Positions 1 through 7,179 of a DNA stretch of 18,211 nt are shown here, piece by piece (within the stretch, counting starts at the first letter, position 1; each line of letters starts with the position of its first letter). The stretch covers positions 1 to 18,211 of the forward strand of contig NZ_JZWV01000101.1 in NCBI RefSeq assembly GCF_000966975.1. Direction: 5' to 3'. This DNA comes from Streptomyces katrae (GTDB taxonomy: Bacteria > Actinomycetota > Actinomycetes > Streptomycetales > Streptomycetaceae). The notes below the pieces were generated by a model. The model had not been told where the DNA came from. It did no database searches and saw only the letters and a program-made list of their open reading frames with translations. The position numbers and the translations under genes were made by a program.

Positions 1-1003
1 CGTCGGGGCTGGTGTAGAAGCGGACCGCGACGTGCGGCAGGCCCATGGTGCCGAGGAAGGTGGCCAGGATCAGCCCGTACGTGGCGTACAGCCGGTGCCC
101 GCGCTCGCCCCCGGACACCGGCTTCGACCAGCCCGGGGTGTCCCGGTCGGCCCCGGCGCGGGAGTCGGGCACGGCCGACCCGGCGGTGAACTCCAGCCGG
201 GTGCGCGCCTGGACGGAGTGCCGGCCCGGCTCCAGCGTCAGCGGGGCCTCCCGGTAGGCGCGCCCGTCGACCCGGCCCGTCACCGTGACGGTCAGCGGAT
301 CGCCGACCGACAGCCGGACGTCCCTGGCGAGGGTGACGGCGGTGTGCTCGCGGAAGACGGCCGGGGCGTCGAAGGTGGCGCGGGGCGTGCCGTCGCCCGC
401 CCAGGCGGCGAGCAGGAAGAAGGCCGGCACCAGCAGGGCGGTGAGCTTGAGCCAGTACTGGAAGGCCTGCACGAAGGTGATGCTGCGCATCCCGCCCGCC
501 GCGACCGCCGCCGTGACCACGCAGGCGACCACCAGCCCGCCCACCCAGTGCGGGGCCCCGGTCAGCACCTCCAGGGTCAGCCCGGCCCCCTGGAGCTGCG
601 GCAGCAGGTACAGCCAGCCGACCCCGAGCACGAACAGCACCGCGATCCGCCGCACCGCCTGCGACTGGAGCCGGCCCTCGGCGAAGTCCGGCAGGGTGTA
701 CGCCCCAGACCGGCGCAGCGGGGCCGCGACGAACACCAGCAGGACGAGGTACCCGGCGGTGTACCCGACGGGGTACCAGAGCATCTCCGGCCCCTGGAGC
801 AGCACCAGCCCGGCCACCCCCAGGAAGGAGGCGGCGGAGAGGTACTCCCCGCCGATGGCGGCGGCGTTCAGCCGGGGGCCGACGGTGCGGGAGGCGACGT
901 AGAAGTCGGAGGTGGTCCGCGATATCCGCAGTCCGAGCGCGCCGACCAGCACCGTGACGAGGACGACGACGGTGACCGCGGTCAGCGCGTACGTCTGGTT
1001 CAC
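1..1003 (-). CDS. Sodium:solute symporter (SSS family), N-terminal 334 residues, cut by window edge
   Basis: This is a membrane transporter of the solute:sodium symporter family, most like the acetate/monocarboxylate (ActP/MctC-type) branch; the substrate is inferred. The GTG start follows GAAGGA at suitable spacing. Hydrophobic helices fall at about residues 5-25, 50-70, 78-97, 118-137, 151-170 and 184-202, and the core-family stretch GGEYLSAASFLGVAGL lies at 51-66. Residues 203-303 form a long polar, strand-rich loop before the next helix at 307-327, so this member carries a sizeable external insertion between two membrane segments. The 3' part lies outside the window. The LytTR regulator further upstream on the same strand may control it, since LytTR regulators such as BtsR and YpdB control pyruvate-type transporters in E. 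coli; here the link is only positional. Family confidence is high, substrate confidence low. Confidence 0.9.
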   Translation of the reverse strand, partial: MNQTYALTAVTVVVLVTVLVGALGLRISRTTSDFYVASRTVGPRLNAAAIGGEYLSAASFLGVAGLVLLQGPEMLWYPVGYTAGYLVLLVFVAAPLRRSGAYTLPDFAEGRLQSQAVRRIAVLFVLGVGWLYLLPQLQGAGLTLEVLTGAPHWVGGLVVACVVTAAVAAGGMRSITFVQAFQYWLKLTALLVPAFFLLAAWAGDGTPRATFDAPAVFREHTAVTLARDVRLSVGDPLTVTVTGRVDGRAYREAPLTLEPGRHSVQARTRLEFTAGSAVPDSRAGADRDTPGWSKPVSGGERGHRLYATYGLILATFLGTMGLPHVAVRFYTSPD

Positions 1004-1060
1004 GGGGGTCCTTCGGCGGGCGGGGGAGGGGACTTGGGAGTCTACGCAGCCGATCCGCCC

Positions 1061-1080
1061 CCGGAACAGGCGCGTTCCGG
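1061..1080 (-). promoter_or_regulatory. 7-bp inverted repeat upstream of the symporter gene
   Basis: CCGGAAC and GTTCCGG form a perfect 7-bp inverted repeat around a 6-nt centre, 58 bp before the symporter GTG. A minus-strand -10-like TAGACT lies at 1039-1044, so the repeat would sit over the -35 region. It also lies about 50 bp after the stop of the upstream 91-residue gene and could instead be its terminator. I cannot decide between the two from sequence. Confidence 0.35.
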
Positions 1081-1131
1081 CCCCTGACCTGGCCGGTCTC
1101 CACGCGGAACCCCGCGCCGGCGGGTGTCGTC

Positions 1132-1407
1132 TCAGAACGCCGGGTCGCGGTGTTCCGCGCAGCCGCGGAGGGCGATCTCCAGTTCCACGTAGGACTCCTC
1201 GGCGCGGCGGAAGGCCAGCGTCAGGGCCGCCTCCGCACTCGGCGGCAGCTGCCCGCAGGTGCCCTCGCGGGCCTCGTACAGCACGTCCGCCCAGCGGGCG
1301 GCCGCGCTGCGCAGCCGCGCCAGCAGCGCCTCGGCCTCCGCGGGGCCGGCGGCCCGGGTGCGGGGCAGTCCGGTCAGCGCGTCCAGCAGCGCCTCGATCT
1401 CGGACAT
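1132..1407 (-). CDS. Small helical protein of unknown function (91 aa)
   Basis: The ATG at 1407 is chosen because GGGAGGAG stands just before it; an upstream in-frame ATG at 1461 has no comparable site and would add a low-complexity tail. The protein is short, charged and Ala/Leu/Glu/Arg-rich, predicted almost wholly helical (about residues 2-13, 22-48, 57-83), with no signal peptide or membrane segment. It has two cysteines, C51 and C82. I do not recognise the family. It lies between the STAND-protease gene and the symporter gene on the same strand, 158 bp after the former. The strong ribosome site argues that it is a real gene. Confidence 0.7.
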   Translation of the reverse strand: MSEIEALLDALTGLPRTRAAGPAEAEALLARLRSAAARWADVLYEAREGTCGQLPPSAEAALTLAFRRAEESYVELEIALRGCAEHRDPAF

Positions 1408-1565
1408 TTCGCTCCTCCCGGGGCCGGAAGATCCACGATACGGCGGCCCGGGCGCCGACATACCCCAACACCAGGCCCCTGCGGCCGACGGCCCCGGCGG
1501 ATCGCCGTACGCCCTTCCCGGCGCGACGAACGGCGCCCTGGTACGCCGGACGGTAGGGCCCGCGG

Positions 1566-4500
1566 TCAGTGGGAGGGGCAGGCCACGCCGTCGGCGTGGC
1601 TGGGAAGGATCGAGGTCCGTTCCTGTGCGGTGAGGTCGCGGTTGACGGCGTGGCAGATGTGGTCAACCGCCGCCTCGGGCTTGAGGTCGAGGTCCCGCAA
1701 CTGCACGGTGCCGTTGGCGCCGGCGATGGCGAGGGTGTGCCCGTCGGGGCTGAACGCGACCGACAGCACCGCGCCGTCGTGGCCGGTCAGGGTTTGGCGC
1801 AGCTTGCCGGTGTCCGGGTTCCACAACAGGACGTTCCAGTCGTCGCCCCCGGTGGCGATCGTGCGTCCGTCGGGGCTGAACGCCACCGCGCGCACCGCGT
1901 AGATGTGGCCGTACATCGGAGACAGGGGCTTGCCGGTCGCCACGTTCCACAACCGCACGGTGTGGTCCTCGCTGCCTGTGACGATCACGCTCCCGTTGGG
2001 ACTGAACGCCAGCGAGGTCACCGCTGCGATGTGATCCGTCAGGGTGGTGCGGGTGATGCCGGTGACCGTGTCCCACAGTCTTACCGTGTTGGTTCCGTCT
2101 CCCGTGCTGCTGGAGCCGGCGATGGCGAGCGTGCGTCTGTCGGGGCTGAACGCCAACGCGTACACCCAGTCCTTGTAGGCCGTGCTCGCGTTGCCGGGTT
2201 CACCCGTGGAGGTGTCCCACAGCTGTACGGTTGTGTCGTCGCCGCCGGTGGCCAGGGTGCGCCCGTCGAGGCTGAACGCCAGGGACTGCACCGCGGCTTT
2301 GTGGCCTTTGAGCGTTCGCAGCTTCTCACCGGTGGTGGTGTCCCACAGCAGCACGGTCTTGTCGCCGCTGGCGCTGGCGAGGATCCGTCCCTTGGGGCTG
2401 AATGCCACCGTGGTCACCCGCGCCTCGTGGCCTTTGAGCGTTCGCAGGGTCTTGCCGGTGGCCGCGTCCCACAGCAGCACGGTCTTGTCGTCGCTCCCGG
2501 TGGCCAGGGTCCGCCCGTCGGGGCTGAACGCCACCGAGTTCACCGATGCGCTGTGACCCCTCAGCACGGGGTGTATCGCATCGGCGGCCATGTCCCACAG
2601 CCGTACGGTCTTGTCGTCGCTCCCGCTGGCGAGGGTCCGCCCGTCGGGGCTGAACGCCACCAGGTTCACTGCGCCGGTGTGCCCCGCCAGCATGCCGAGG
2701 AACGCGCCGGTCGCCGGGTTCCACAGGCTCACGTTCTGGTCGTAGCTGCCGGTGGCCAGGGTGCGCCCGTCGGGGCTGAACGCCACTGACGCCACCCCAC
2801 CGTTGTGCCAGATGTCGAGGGAGGAGGGACGGCCTTTGCCGGTGGCCGTGTCCCACAGGCGTGCGGTGTCGTCGACGCTTCCGGTGGCCAGGGTGCGTCC
2901 GTCGGGGCTGAAGGCCACCGAGAGCACGTCGTCCGTGTGGCCCTTCAGCGTGGCACGGGTGGTGTTGGTGGTCGTGTCCCACAGGCGTGCGGTGTCGTCG
3001 GTGCTTCCGGTGGCCAGGGTGCGTCCGTCCGGGCTGAAGGCCAACGTGTACACCTCTCCAGTGTGGCCCTTCAGCGTGGTGCGCAAGGTGCCGGTGTCCG
3101 CGTCCCACAGGCGCACCGTTCCGTCGGCGCTCCCGGTGGCCAGGGTGTGTCCCTTGGGGCTGAAGGCCACCGCGTACACCTTCCCCGCGTGGCCGGGGAG
3201 AGTGGCGAGGGCCTTTCCCGTCACCACGTCCCACAACCGGACGGTCTTGTCGTCGCTGCCAGTGGCCAGGGTGCGTCCGTCCGGGCTGAACGCCACCGAT
3301 TCCACTCCTTTCGTATGCCCGATGAGCGGGGGCCGGGCCTTGCCGGTGGCGACGTCCCACAGCAGCACCGACTGGTCGGAGCTCCCGCTCGCGAGGGTGC
3401 GACGGTCGGGGCTGAACGCCACAGACCACACCTTGCCGTCGTGGCCGCGCAGAACCTGCCGCCGTGGGTCGGCCGTGCTGTGCTCCAGGCTTTCGACGGC
3501 CTCGGCGGTGTGGTCGATGCGGTACGCCCGCACGGCCAGCAGCGCCGCGAGGTCGGGGTTCACGCCCAGGAGTCCCTCGGACTGGGCGGCGAGCTGCCGG
3601 GACAGGGCCTCCTGCCGCTGGGTGACGGTCGTCCGCCACTGCCAGACCGCGCCTCCCCCCGCGACCAGCGCGAGGACGAGCAGGCAGGCCAGGACCATGT
3701 TGAGGCGTCTGCTGCGCCGGATGGCGGCCTGCTGGCGCTCCCGGCTCGCGGTCAGGAAGTCCGCGATCTCACTGGGCAGGTGCCGCTGCCGGGACCAGTC
3801 CAGGCCCTCCGCGAGGGCCGTTCCTCCCAGCAGGTCCCCCGGGTCCTTGCCGGCCGCCCAGCGGGCGCGCCGGTCGCGGGTGTGGTCGAACCACTCCTGG
3901 AAGCGGTGGTCCTGGCCGACCCACTCGCGCAGCGTGCCCCAGTCCTGGATGAGCGCGTCGTGGATCAGTTCGGCGACCGGCGGTCCGGCGGGAGCGTCCG
4001 GGTGCCCCGGATCGAGGGGGGTGTGCGTGGTGATGATGCGGTGGCGGGTGAGGACGGCCAGTACCTCGTCGAACCCCTCGTCGTCCGGCCCGGCGCCGGG
4101 GTCGGCCGCCAGGTCGCGCAGCTCGTGCAGGGGCACCTGTTCGCGAATGGCGGGAATGTGGTGGGACAGGTCGGCCGGCCGCACCAGCGAGGTGAGGATC
4201 CGCTGCGCGACGGGGCGGCGCTCGGGCGGCAGCTGGTCCATGGCCGTGTCGCACCAGGTGGTCAGGCTGCCGGTGACCCCGCCGATGCGCCGGTACGCGT
4301 CATGGGTGAGATAGCCGTCCTGGCGTCTCTCCCAGAGCTGACTGAGCGCCAGTTCCAGCAGGGGCAGCACCGTCACCGGTGCCTCGCGGGACGACGTGCC
4401 CCCGGGGGTGGTGGCCAGGACGTCACTGATGATCTGCTCGGGCAGGCCGGGCTGGAAGCGGGCCCCCATGCGCTCGGCCGGCAGGGTGATGATGTCGTGC

Positions 4501-5759
4501 AGGTCCTGCTGGCTCAGGGCGCTCGGTACGTTGAGCAGTCCCGGCACGGCAGCCTCGAACATGCGGGCCAGGGCTGCCAGCTGGGGGTAGAAGTCGTCCC
4601 GCATGATCAGGATCACGCTCAGTGCGGCACGTGACTTGACCGCCGCGGTGATCTCGTTCGTGGCGGCGAGGCGGCGCTCGTGCTGCGGACCGCTCGCGGA
4701 CTGGGCGAGGAGCTCCTCGAACTGGAGGAGCTCCTCGAACTGGTCGACGACCAGGACGACACGCCGGTGGAAGGGATCGGCCGCCAGCCTGCTGGTGACG
4801 GCCGCGGCGATCCCCTCGGTGGCGGCCCCGGGCAGCCCGGCACGCTCGAGCTCGGCCAGCAGGTCCTGCCTGGGCCGGGCGACCACGGGCAGCCACCGGT
4901 CGCTCTGCGGCAGTTCCCCCGCGGCCAGGGCGGGCAGGACACCCGCCTCGACCAGGGACGACTTGCCCGAACCGGACGGGCCGAGGAGCAGGGTGAGCCG
5001 CTGCTGCTGAGCCAGGTTCGCCAGCACCTGCCGCACGGCCTCTCCGCGGCCCTCGAACCACTGGGCCTGCTCGGCGGTGAACCGCTCCAGCCCCTGGTAG
5101 GGGCACACCTCCTGCTCGGCCAGCTCCGGCCACACCTCCCGCAGCACCTGCGTGGGAGTGACGTAGGCGATGCCCTGCCCCCGCTCGTACTGGTCCGGTG
5201 AGGCGATCTCGGTGAGCATGCCGATGACCAGGCCCGTGACCTCGTCGACGACCGGACCGCCGCTGAAGCCGGTGGTCAGGTCGTTGGCGGAGGTCAACTG
5301 CAGGTACGCGCTCCTTCCGGCGGCCGCCGGCAGCAGATCGCCGGCCACCCCGAAGCCGAAGTGCCCGCCGGGCGGGGCCTGGGAGGGGAAGCCGAACGAG
5401 CGCACCGGGTGGCCATGGCATCCCGCCGCCGTGCCCATCGGCAACCCCTCCATGCCTTCCGAGGTACCGTGCAGCCGCACCACGGCCACGTCCTCGTCCT
5501 CGGGAGCACGCCACGCCTCCTCCAGCACCCGGCCCTCGATGCGGGGCGCCCCGGGACTGCGGGGGAAGGCCAGCCGCACGTCCTCGCCCGGCTGCGAGCC
5601 GGCAGCGCGCACGACGTGCGCACAGGTGACCAGGACGTCCTCGGAGAGCAGGAAGCCCGCGCCGACCACGCCGCCGTCCGGTCCCAGGACCTGGGCCACG
5701 GTGGAGAGCAGCCCCGAGGAAAGACCGCCGCCGTCGGACTTCGTGCCGGGGGTGGCCAC
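1566..5759 (-). CDS. Trypsin-like protease / STAND NTPase / transmembrane / 14x WD40 protein
   Basis: The 1397-residue protein has four parts. Residues 16-210 are a trypsin-like serine protease with a complete triad: H48 (TCAHVV), D90 (EDVAVV) and S166 (GFSGGP). Residues 220-640 are a STAND (nSTAND1-type) NTPase: Walker A GPSGSGKSS with K266, Walker B VVLVVDQFEE with D339, sensor-like ILIMRDDF at 383-390, and HDALIQDW at 600-607. Residues 686-708 are one membrane helix preceded by RRSRR. Residues 773-1365 are 14 WD40 repeats, followed by a short tail with C1369 and C1394. By the positive-inside rule the protease and NTPase face the cytoplasm and the WD40 part faces out. Known STAND proteins are ligand-triggered switches, so I infer an outside sensor driving an inside protease. 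The GTG at 5759 is the only start before an in-frame TGA at 5775-5777; its ribosome site is poor. Function is unproven. Confidence 0.93.
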   Translation of the reverse strand: MATPGTKSDGGGLSSGLLSTVAQVLGPDGGVVGAGFLLSEDVLVTCAHVVRAAGSQPGEDVRLAFPRSPGAPRIEGRVLEEAWRAPEDEDVAVVRLHGTSEGMEGLPMGTAAGCHGHPVRSFGFPSQAPPGGHFGFGVAGDLLPAAAGRSAYLQLTSANDLTTGFSGGPVVDEVTGLVIGMLTEIASPDQYERGQGIAYVTPTQVLREVWPELAEQEVCPYQGLERFTAEQAQWFEGRGEAVRQVLANLAQQQRLTLLLGPSGSGKSSLVEAGVLPALAAGELPQSDRWLPVVARPRQDLLAELERAGLPGAATEGIAAAVTSRLAADPFHRRVVLVVDQFEELLQFEELLAQSASGPQHERRLAATNEITAAVKSRAALSVILIMRDDFYPQLAALARMFEAAVPGLLNVPSALSQQDLHDIITLPAERMGARFQPGLPEQIISDVLATTPGGTSSREAPVTVLPLLELALSQLWERRQDGYLTHDAYRRIGGVTGSLTTWCDTAMDQLPPERRPVAQRILTSLVRPADLSHHIPAIREQVPLHELRDLAADPGAGPDDEGFDEVLAVLTRHRIITTHTPLDPGHPDAPAGPPVAELIHDALIQDWGTLREWVGQDHRFQEWFDHTRDRRARWAAGKDPGDLLGGTALAEGLDWSRQRHLPSEIADFLTASRERQQAAIRRSRRLNMVLACLLVLALVAGGGAVWQWRTTVTQRQEALSRQLAAQSEGLLGVNPDLAALLAVRAYRIDHTAEAVESLEHSTADPRRQVLRGHDGKVWSVAFSPDRRTLASGSSDQSVLLWDVATGKARPPLIGHTKGVESVAFSPDGRTLATGSDDKTVRLWDVVTGKALATLPGHAGKVYAVAFSPKGHTLATGSADGTVRLWDADTGTLRTTLKGHTGEVYTLAFSPDGRTLATGSTDDTARLWDTTTNTTRATLKGHTDDVLSVAFSPDGRTLATGSVDDTARLWDTATGKGRPSSLDIWHNGGVASVAFSPDGRTLATGSYDQNVSLWNPATGAFLGMLAGHTGAVNLVAFSPDGRTLASGSDDKTVRLWDMAADAIHPVLRGHSASVNSVAFSPDGRTLATGSDDKTVLLWDAATGKTLRTLKGHEARVTTVAFSPKGRILASASGDKTVLLWDTTTGEKLRTLKGHKAAVQSLAFSLDGRTLATGGDDTTVQLWDTSTGEPGNASTAYKDWVYALAFSPDRRTLAIAGSSSTGDGTNTVRLWDTVTGITRTTLTDHIAAVTSLAFSPNGSVIVTGSEDHTVRLWNVATGKPLSPMYGHIYAVRAVAFSPDGRTIATGGDDWNVLLWNPDTGKLRQTLTGHDGAVLSVAFSPDGHTLAIAGANGTVQLRDLDLKPEAAVDHICHAVNRDLTAQERTSILPSHADGVACPSH
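1680..3443 (-). repeat. 14 tandem WD40 repeats, about 126 bp each
   Basis: Repeat starts fall at residues 773, 815, 857, 899, 941, 985, 1027, 1069, 1111, 1153, 1195, 1243, 1285 and 1327. Most units are exactly 42 residues; the fifth is 44 and the eleventh 48, with a Ser/Gly-rich insertion. Fourteen units fit two seven-bladed propellers. Many share an almost invariant block SVAFSPDGRTLATGS, and the DNA under it is also nearly constant. Variation is concentrated between the blocks, for example DDKTVRLWD versus YDQNVSLWN. Confidence 0.95.
4707..4742 (-). repeat. Perfect 18-bp tandem duplication beside the Walker B motif
   Basis: The 18-bp unit at 4707-4724 is repeated exactly at 4725-4742. It keeps the frame and doubles QFEELL to QFEELLQFEELL, directly after the catalytic D339 of the STAND ATPase. 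The usual family sequence has one copy, so this looks like a recent slippage or recombination event. Confidence 0.95.
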
Positions 5760-5763
5760 GGGA

Positions 5764-5820
5764 TCAGCCCGCCGTCATCGGGGGTCGCCCGTCCCGGGCG
5801 GTCGGGCGGGTGCGCGTCAT
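5764..5820 (-). CDS. Possible 18-codon leader ORF upstream of the STAND-protease gene
   Basis: The ATG at 5820 follows GGAGGAGGAC, the best ribosome site in this intergenic region, and opens an 18-codon frame, MTRTRPTARDGRPPMTAG, ending in TGA. Its stop lies four bases before the GTG start of the protease-STAND gene, which has only a poor site of its own and is in a different frame. This fits a leader ORF feeding ribosomes to the main gene by translational coupling. The alternatives are a chance ORF, or a frameshift in the assembly that detaches the true start. I see no functional motif in the peptide. Confidence 0.4.
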   Translation of the reverse strand: MTRTRPTARDGRPPMTAG

Positions 5821-5997
5821 GTCCTCCTCCGCCGGTCGTACTCGTCGCGGGGCGACAGAGAAGTGGGCGCCGTCGGGCGCAGCGGCACCGCCCCGGCGGG
5901 GGACGGGACACCCGGACGGGGTCGTCCGCGGACACCGGGGGAACGGAGGCAACCGTGGCGCTACGGCGCGGCGGTCGGGGTGAGGTCGTCTCGGCCG

Positions 5998-6012
5998 CGA
6001 ACGGTCCGTTCG
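5998..6012. promoter_or_regulatory. 15-bp perfect palindrome, possible operator
   Basis: CGAACGG, one central base, then CCGTTCG form an exact palindrome in the 284-bp gap between the LytTR gene and the STAND-protease unit. It lies about 180 bp upstream of the small leader ORF. Length and symmetry fit a dimeric repressor site; no regulator is assigned. I find no convincing -35/-10 pair in the rest of this gap. Confidence 0.35.
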
Positions 6013-6082
6013 ACACCCCTCTCCAGCATGCGCCCTCCGGGTGCCTACCGCATCCCGGCGCGACGCGCCACCGGAGCGGCCG

Positions 6083-6102
6083 CCCGCCCAGGCCGGGGCG
6101 GG
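6083..6102 (-). terminator. Hairpin just after the LytTR gene
   Basis: CCCGCCC and GGGCGGG form a 7-bp GC stem with a 6-nt loop, starting three bases after the LytTR stop codon. There is no U-run, as is common for Streptomyces terminators. Confidence 0.6.
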
Positions 6103-6104
6103 TC

Positions 6105-6920
6105 CTACCCCGTGGCCTGGCGCATCAGGAGGTCGCGGAGTTGGCGGGCGTGGCGGCGGCTGACCTGGAGTTCCGCCGGGCCGATGCGGACGGTGGTGGT
6201 GCCCGCGTCCAGCCGGAGTTCGTCGATCCGGCTCAGCGCCACCAGGTGCCGGCGGTGGATGCGGACGAAGCCGCGGGCCGCCCAGCGCTCCTCCAGGGTG
6301 GACAGCGGGATGCGCACGAGGTGGCTGCCCTCGTCGGTGTGCAGCCGGGCGTAGTCGCCCTGGGCCTCCACGTAGGCGATGTCCGCGATGGCCACGAACC
6401 GGGTGACCCCGCCCAGTTCGACGGCTATCTGCTCCGGGGGCCGCTCGGCCGCGGACGCCTCGGCGGCCTGCCGGCGGGGCGCCGGGACGGCCGCCCGCTC
6501 CGGCTCGGGCTCCTGTTCCCGCACGGGTCGGCCCAGCAGGTCGCGGGCCCGCCGGACGGCCTCGGCCAGGCGCTCCGGCCGTACGGGCTTGAGGACGTAG
6601 TCCACCGCCTCGAGGTCGAAGGCCTGGACGGCGAAGCCCTCGTGCGCCGTGACGAACACGATCAGCGGCGGCCGGGCGAACCCGGCCAGCAGCCGGGCGA
6701 TGTCCAGGCCGGTCAGCCCGGCCATCTGGATGTCGAGGAAGACCACGTCGATGGCGTCGGGCCCGTCGGGACCGCTCTCCACCGCCCGCGTGATCCGGCG
6801 CAGTGCCTCGGTGGCGTCCGAGGCCCCCTCCGCGCTGAGCACCCGTTCGTCGGAGCGCAGCAGGTAGAGGAGTTCCTCCAGCAAGGGCTTCTCGTCGTCG
6901 ACGGCCAGTACGCGCAGCAT
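6105..6920 (-). CDS. LytTR-family response regulator
   Basis: This 271-residue two-component regulator has an N-terminal receiver (about 1-125) with acidic residues D8 and D9, phosphoacceptor D63 in VFLDIQM, T91 and K111 in the KPVRP turn. A Pro/Glu/Ala-rich linker spans about 132-163. The C-terminal LytTR DNA-binding domain (about 164-266) includes YVEAQGDYARLHT and FVRIHRRHLV. LytTR proteins bind direct-repeat DNA sites as dimers after phosphorylation by a LytS-type kinase. No kinase gene lies beside it in this window, so the partner must be elsewhere or the regulator acts alone. The ATG at 6920 has no good ribosome site, but a -10-like TAGACT ends six bases before it, which suits a leaderless message. 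The nearest plausible target is the symporter gene downstream, now separated by two other genes. Confidence 0.93.
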   Translation of the reverse strand: MLRVLAVDDEKPLLEELLYLLRSDERVLSAEGASDATEALRRITRAVESGPDGPDAIDVVFLDIQMAGLTGLDIARLLAGFARPPLIVFVTAHEGFAVQAFDLEAVDYVLKPVRPERLAEAVRRARDLLGRPVREQEPEPERAAVPAPRRQAAEASAAERPPEQIAVELGGVTRFVAIADIAYVEAQGDYARLHTDEGSHLVRIPLSTLEERWAARGFVRIHRRHLVALSRIDELRLDAGTTTVRIGPAELQVSRRHARQLRDLLMRQATG

Positions 6921-6926
6921 GGCCCG

Positions 6927-6932
6927 AGTCTA
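6927..6932 (-). promoter_or_regulatory. -10-like element of a possible leaderless LytTR promoter
   Basis: TAGACT on the minus strand matches the Streptomyces -10 pattern and ends six bases before the ATG at 6920, placing the first transcribed base at or next to the start codon. The -35 region is poor (TGCCTG at 17-bp spacing) and lies inside the arm of the 165-bp inverted repeat. Confidence 0.4.
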
Positions 6933-7096
6933 GGCCGCGTCTTTCGGGTCAGGCAGGATCAGCCCGCGGCCTCTGGTGCCGTGCATCGGCGCGTTGGCGG
7001 GGCGCCCTCGTACTGGACGTACTGGGGTGCTCCGCCAACTCGGCGAGGTGCGGTGCCAGGGGTCGCGGGCCCTGCCTGACCCGAAAGACACGGCCT
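6932..7096. repeat. 165-bp imperfect inverted repeat, MITE- or REP-like
   Basis: The left arm 6932-7013 and right arm 7019-7096 are complementary around a 5-nt centre TGGAC flanked by GTAC on both sides. The outer 27 bp match with one mismatch. A 4-bp insertion in the left arm follows, and the inner arms match imperfectly, mostly with transitions that still allow G-U pairs in one strand's RNA. No convincing ORF fills it. It may be a non-autonomous mobile palindrome or a long structured RNA hairpin. I have the impression that such palindromes are dispersed in Streptomyces genomes, but cannot check this here. I see no obvious target-site duplication. Confidence 0.8.
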
Positions 7097-7098
7097 GA

Positions 7099-7138
7099 GC
7101 ACGGCCCCCGCCCGGGGGGAGGAGGGCGGGGGCCGTGC
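7099..7138 (-). terminator. 15-bp perfect hairpin after the lipoprotein gene
   Basis: GCACGGCCCCCGCCC and GGGCGGGGGCCGTGC form a perfect 15-bp stem with a 10-nt loop, beginning about 40 bp after the lipoprotein stop. It is a strong rho-independent-type hairpin without a U-run, directly next to the 165-bp inverted repeat. Confidence 0.8.
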
Positions 7139-7179
7139 GGCCGGTGCGTGGGGGGAGGGGCGGGGAGTGGAACTCCCGG

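Noticed and set aside
1569..4634. Long plus-strand open frames opposite the WD40 and NTPase regions, with regular repeats
   Set aside because: The repeats are only the complement of the WD40 repeats on the minus strand; no ribosome site or recognisable domain.
5294..6016. Minus-strand frame overlapping the protease N-terminus, considered as a longer or frameshifted start of the STAND gene
   Set aside because: Its sequence is Arg/Pro/Ser-rich shadow of the protease-coding frame with no domain; the protease domain is complete from 5759.
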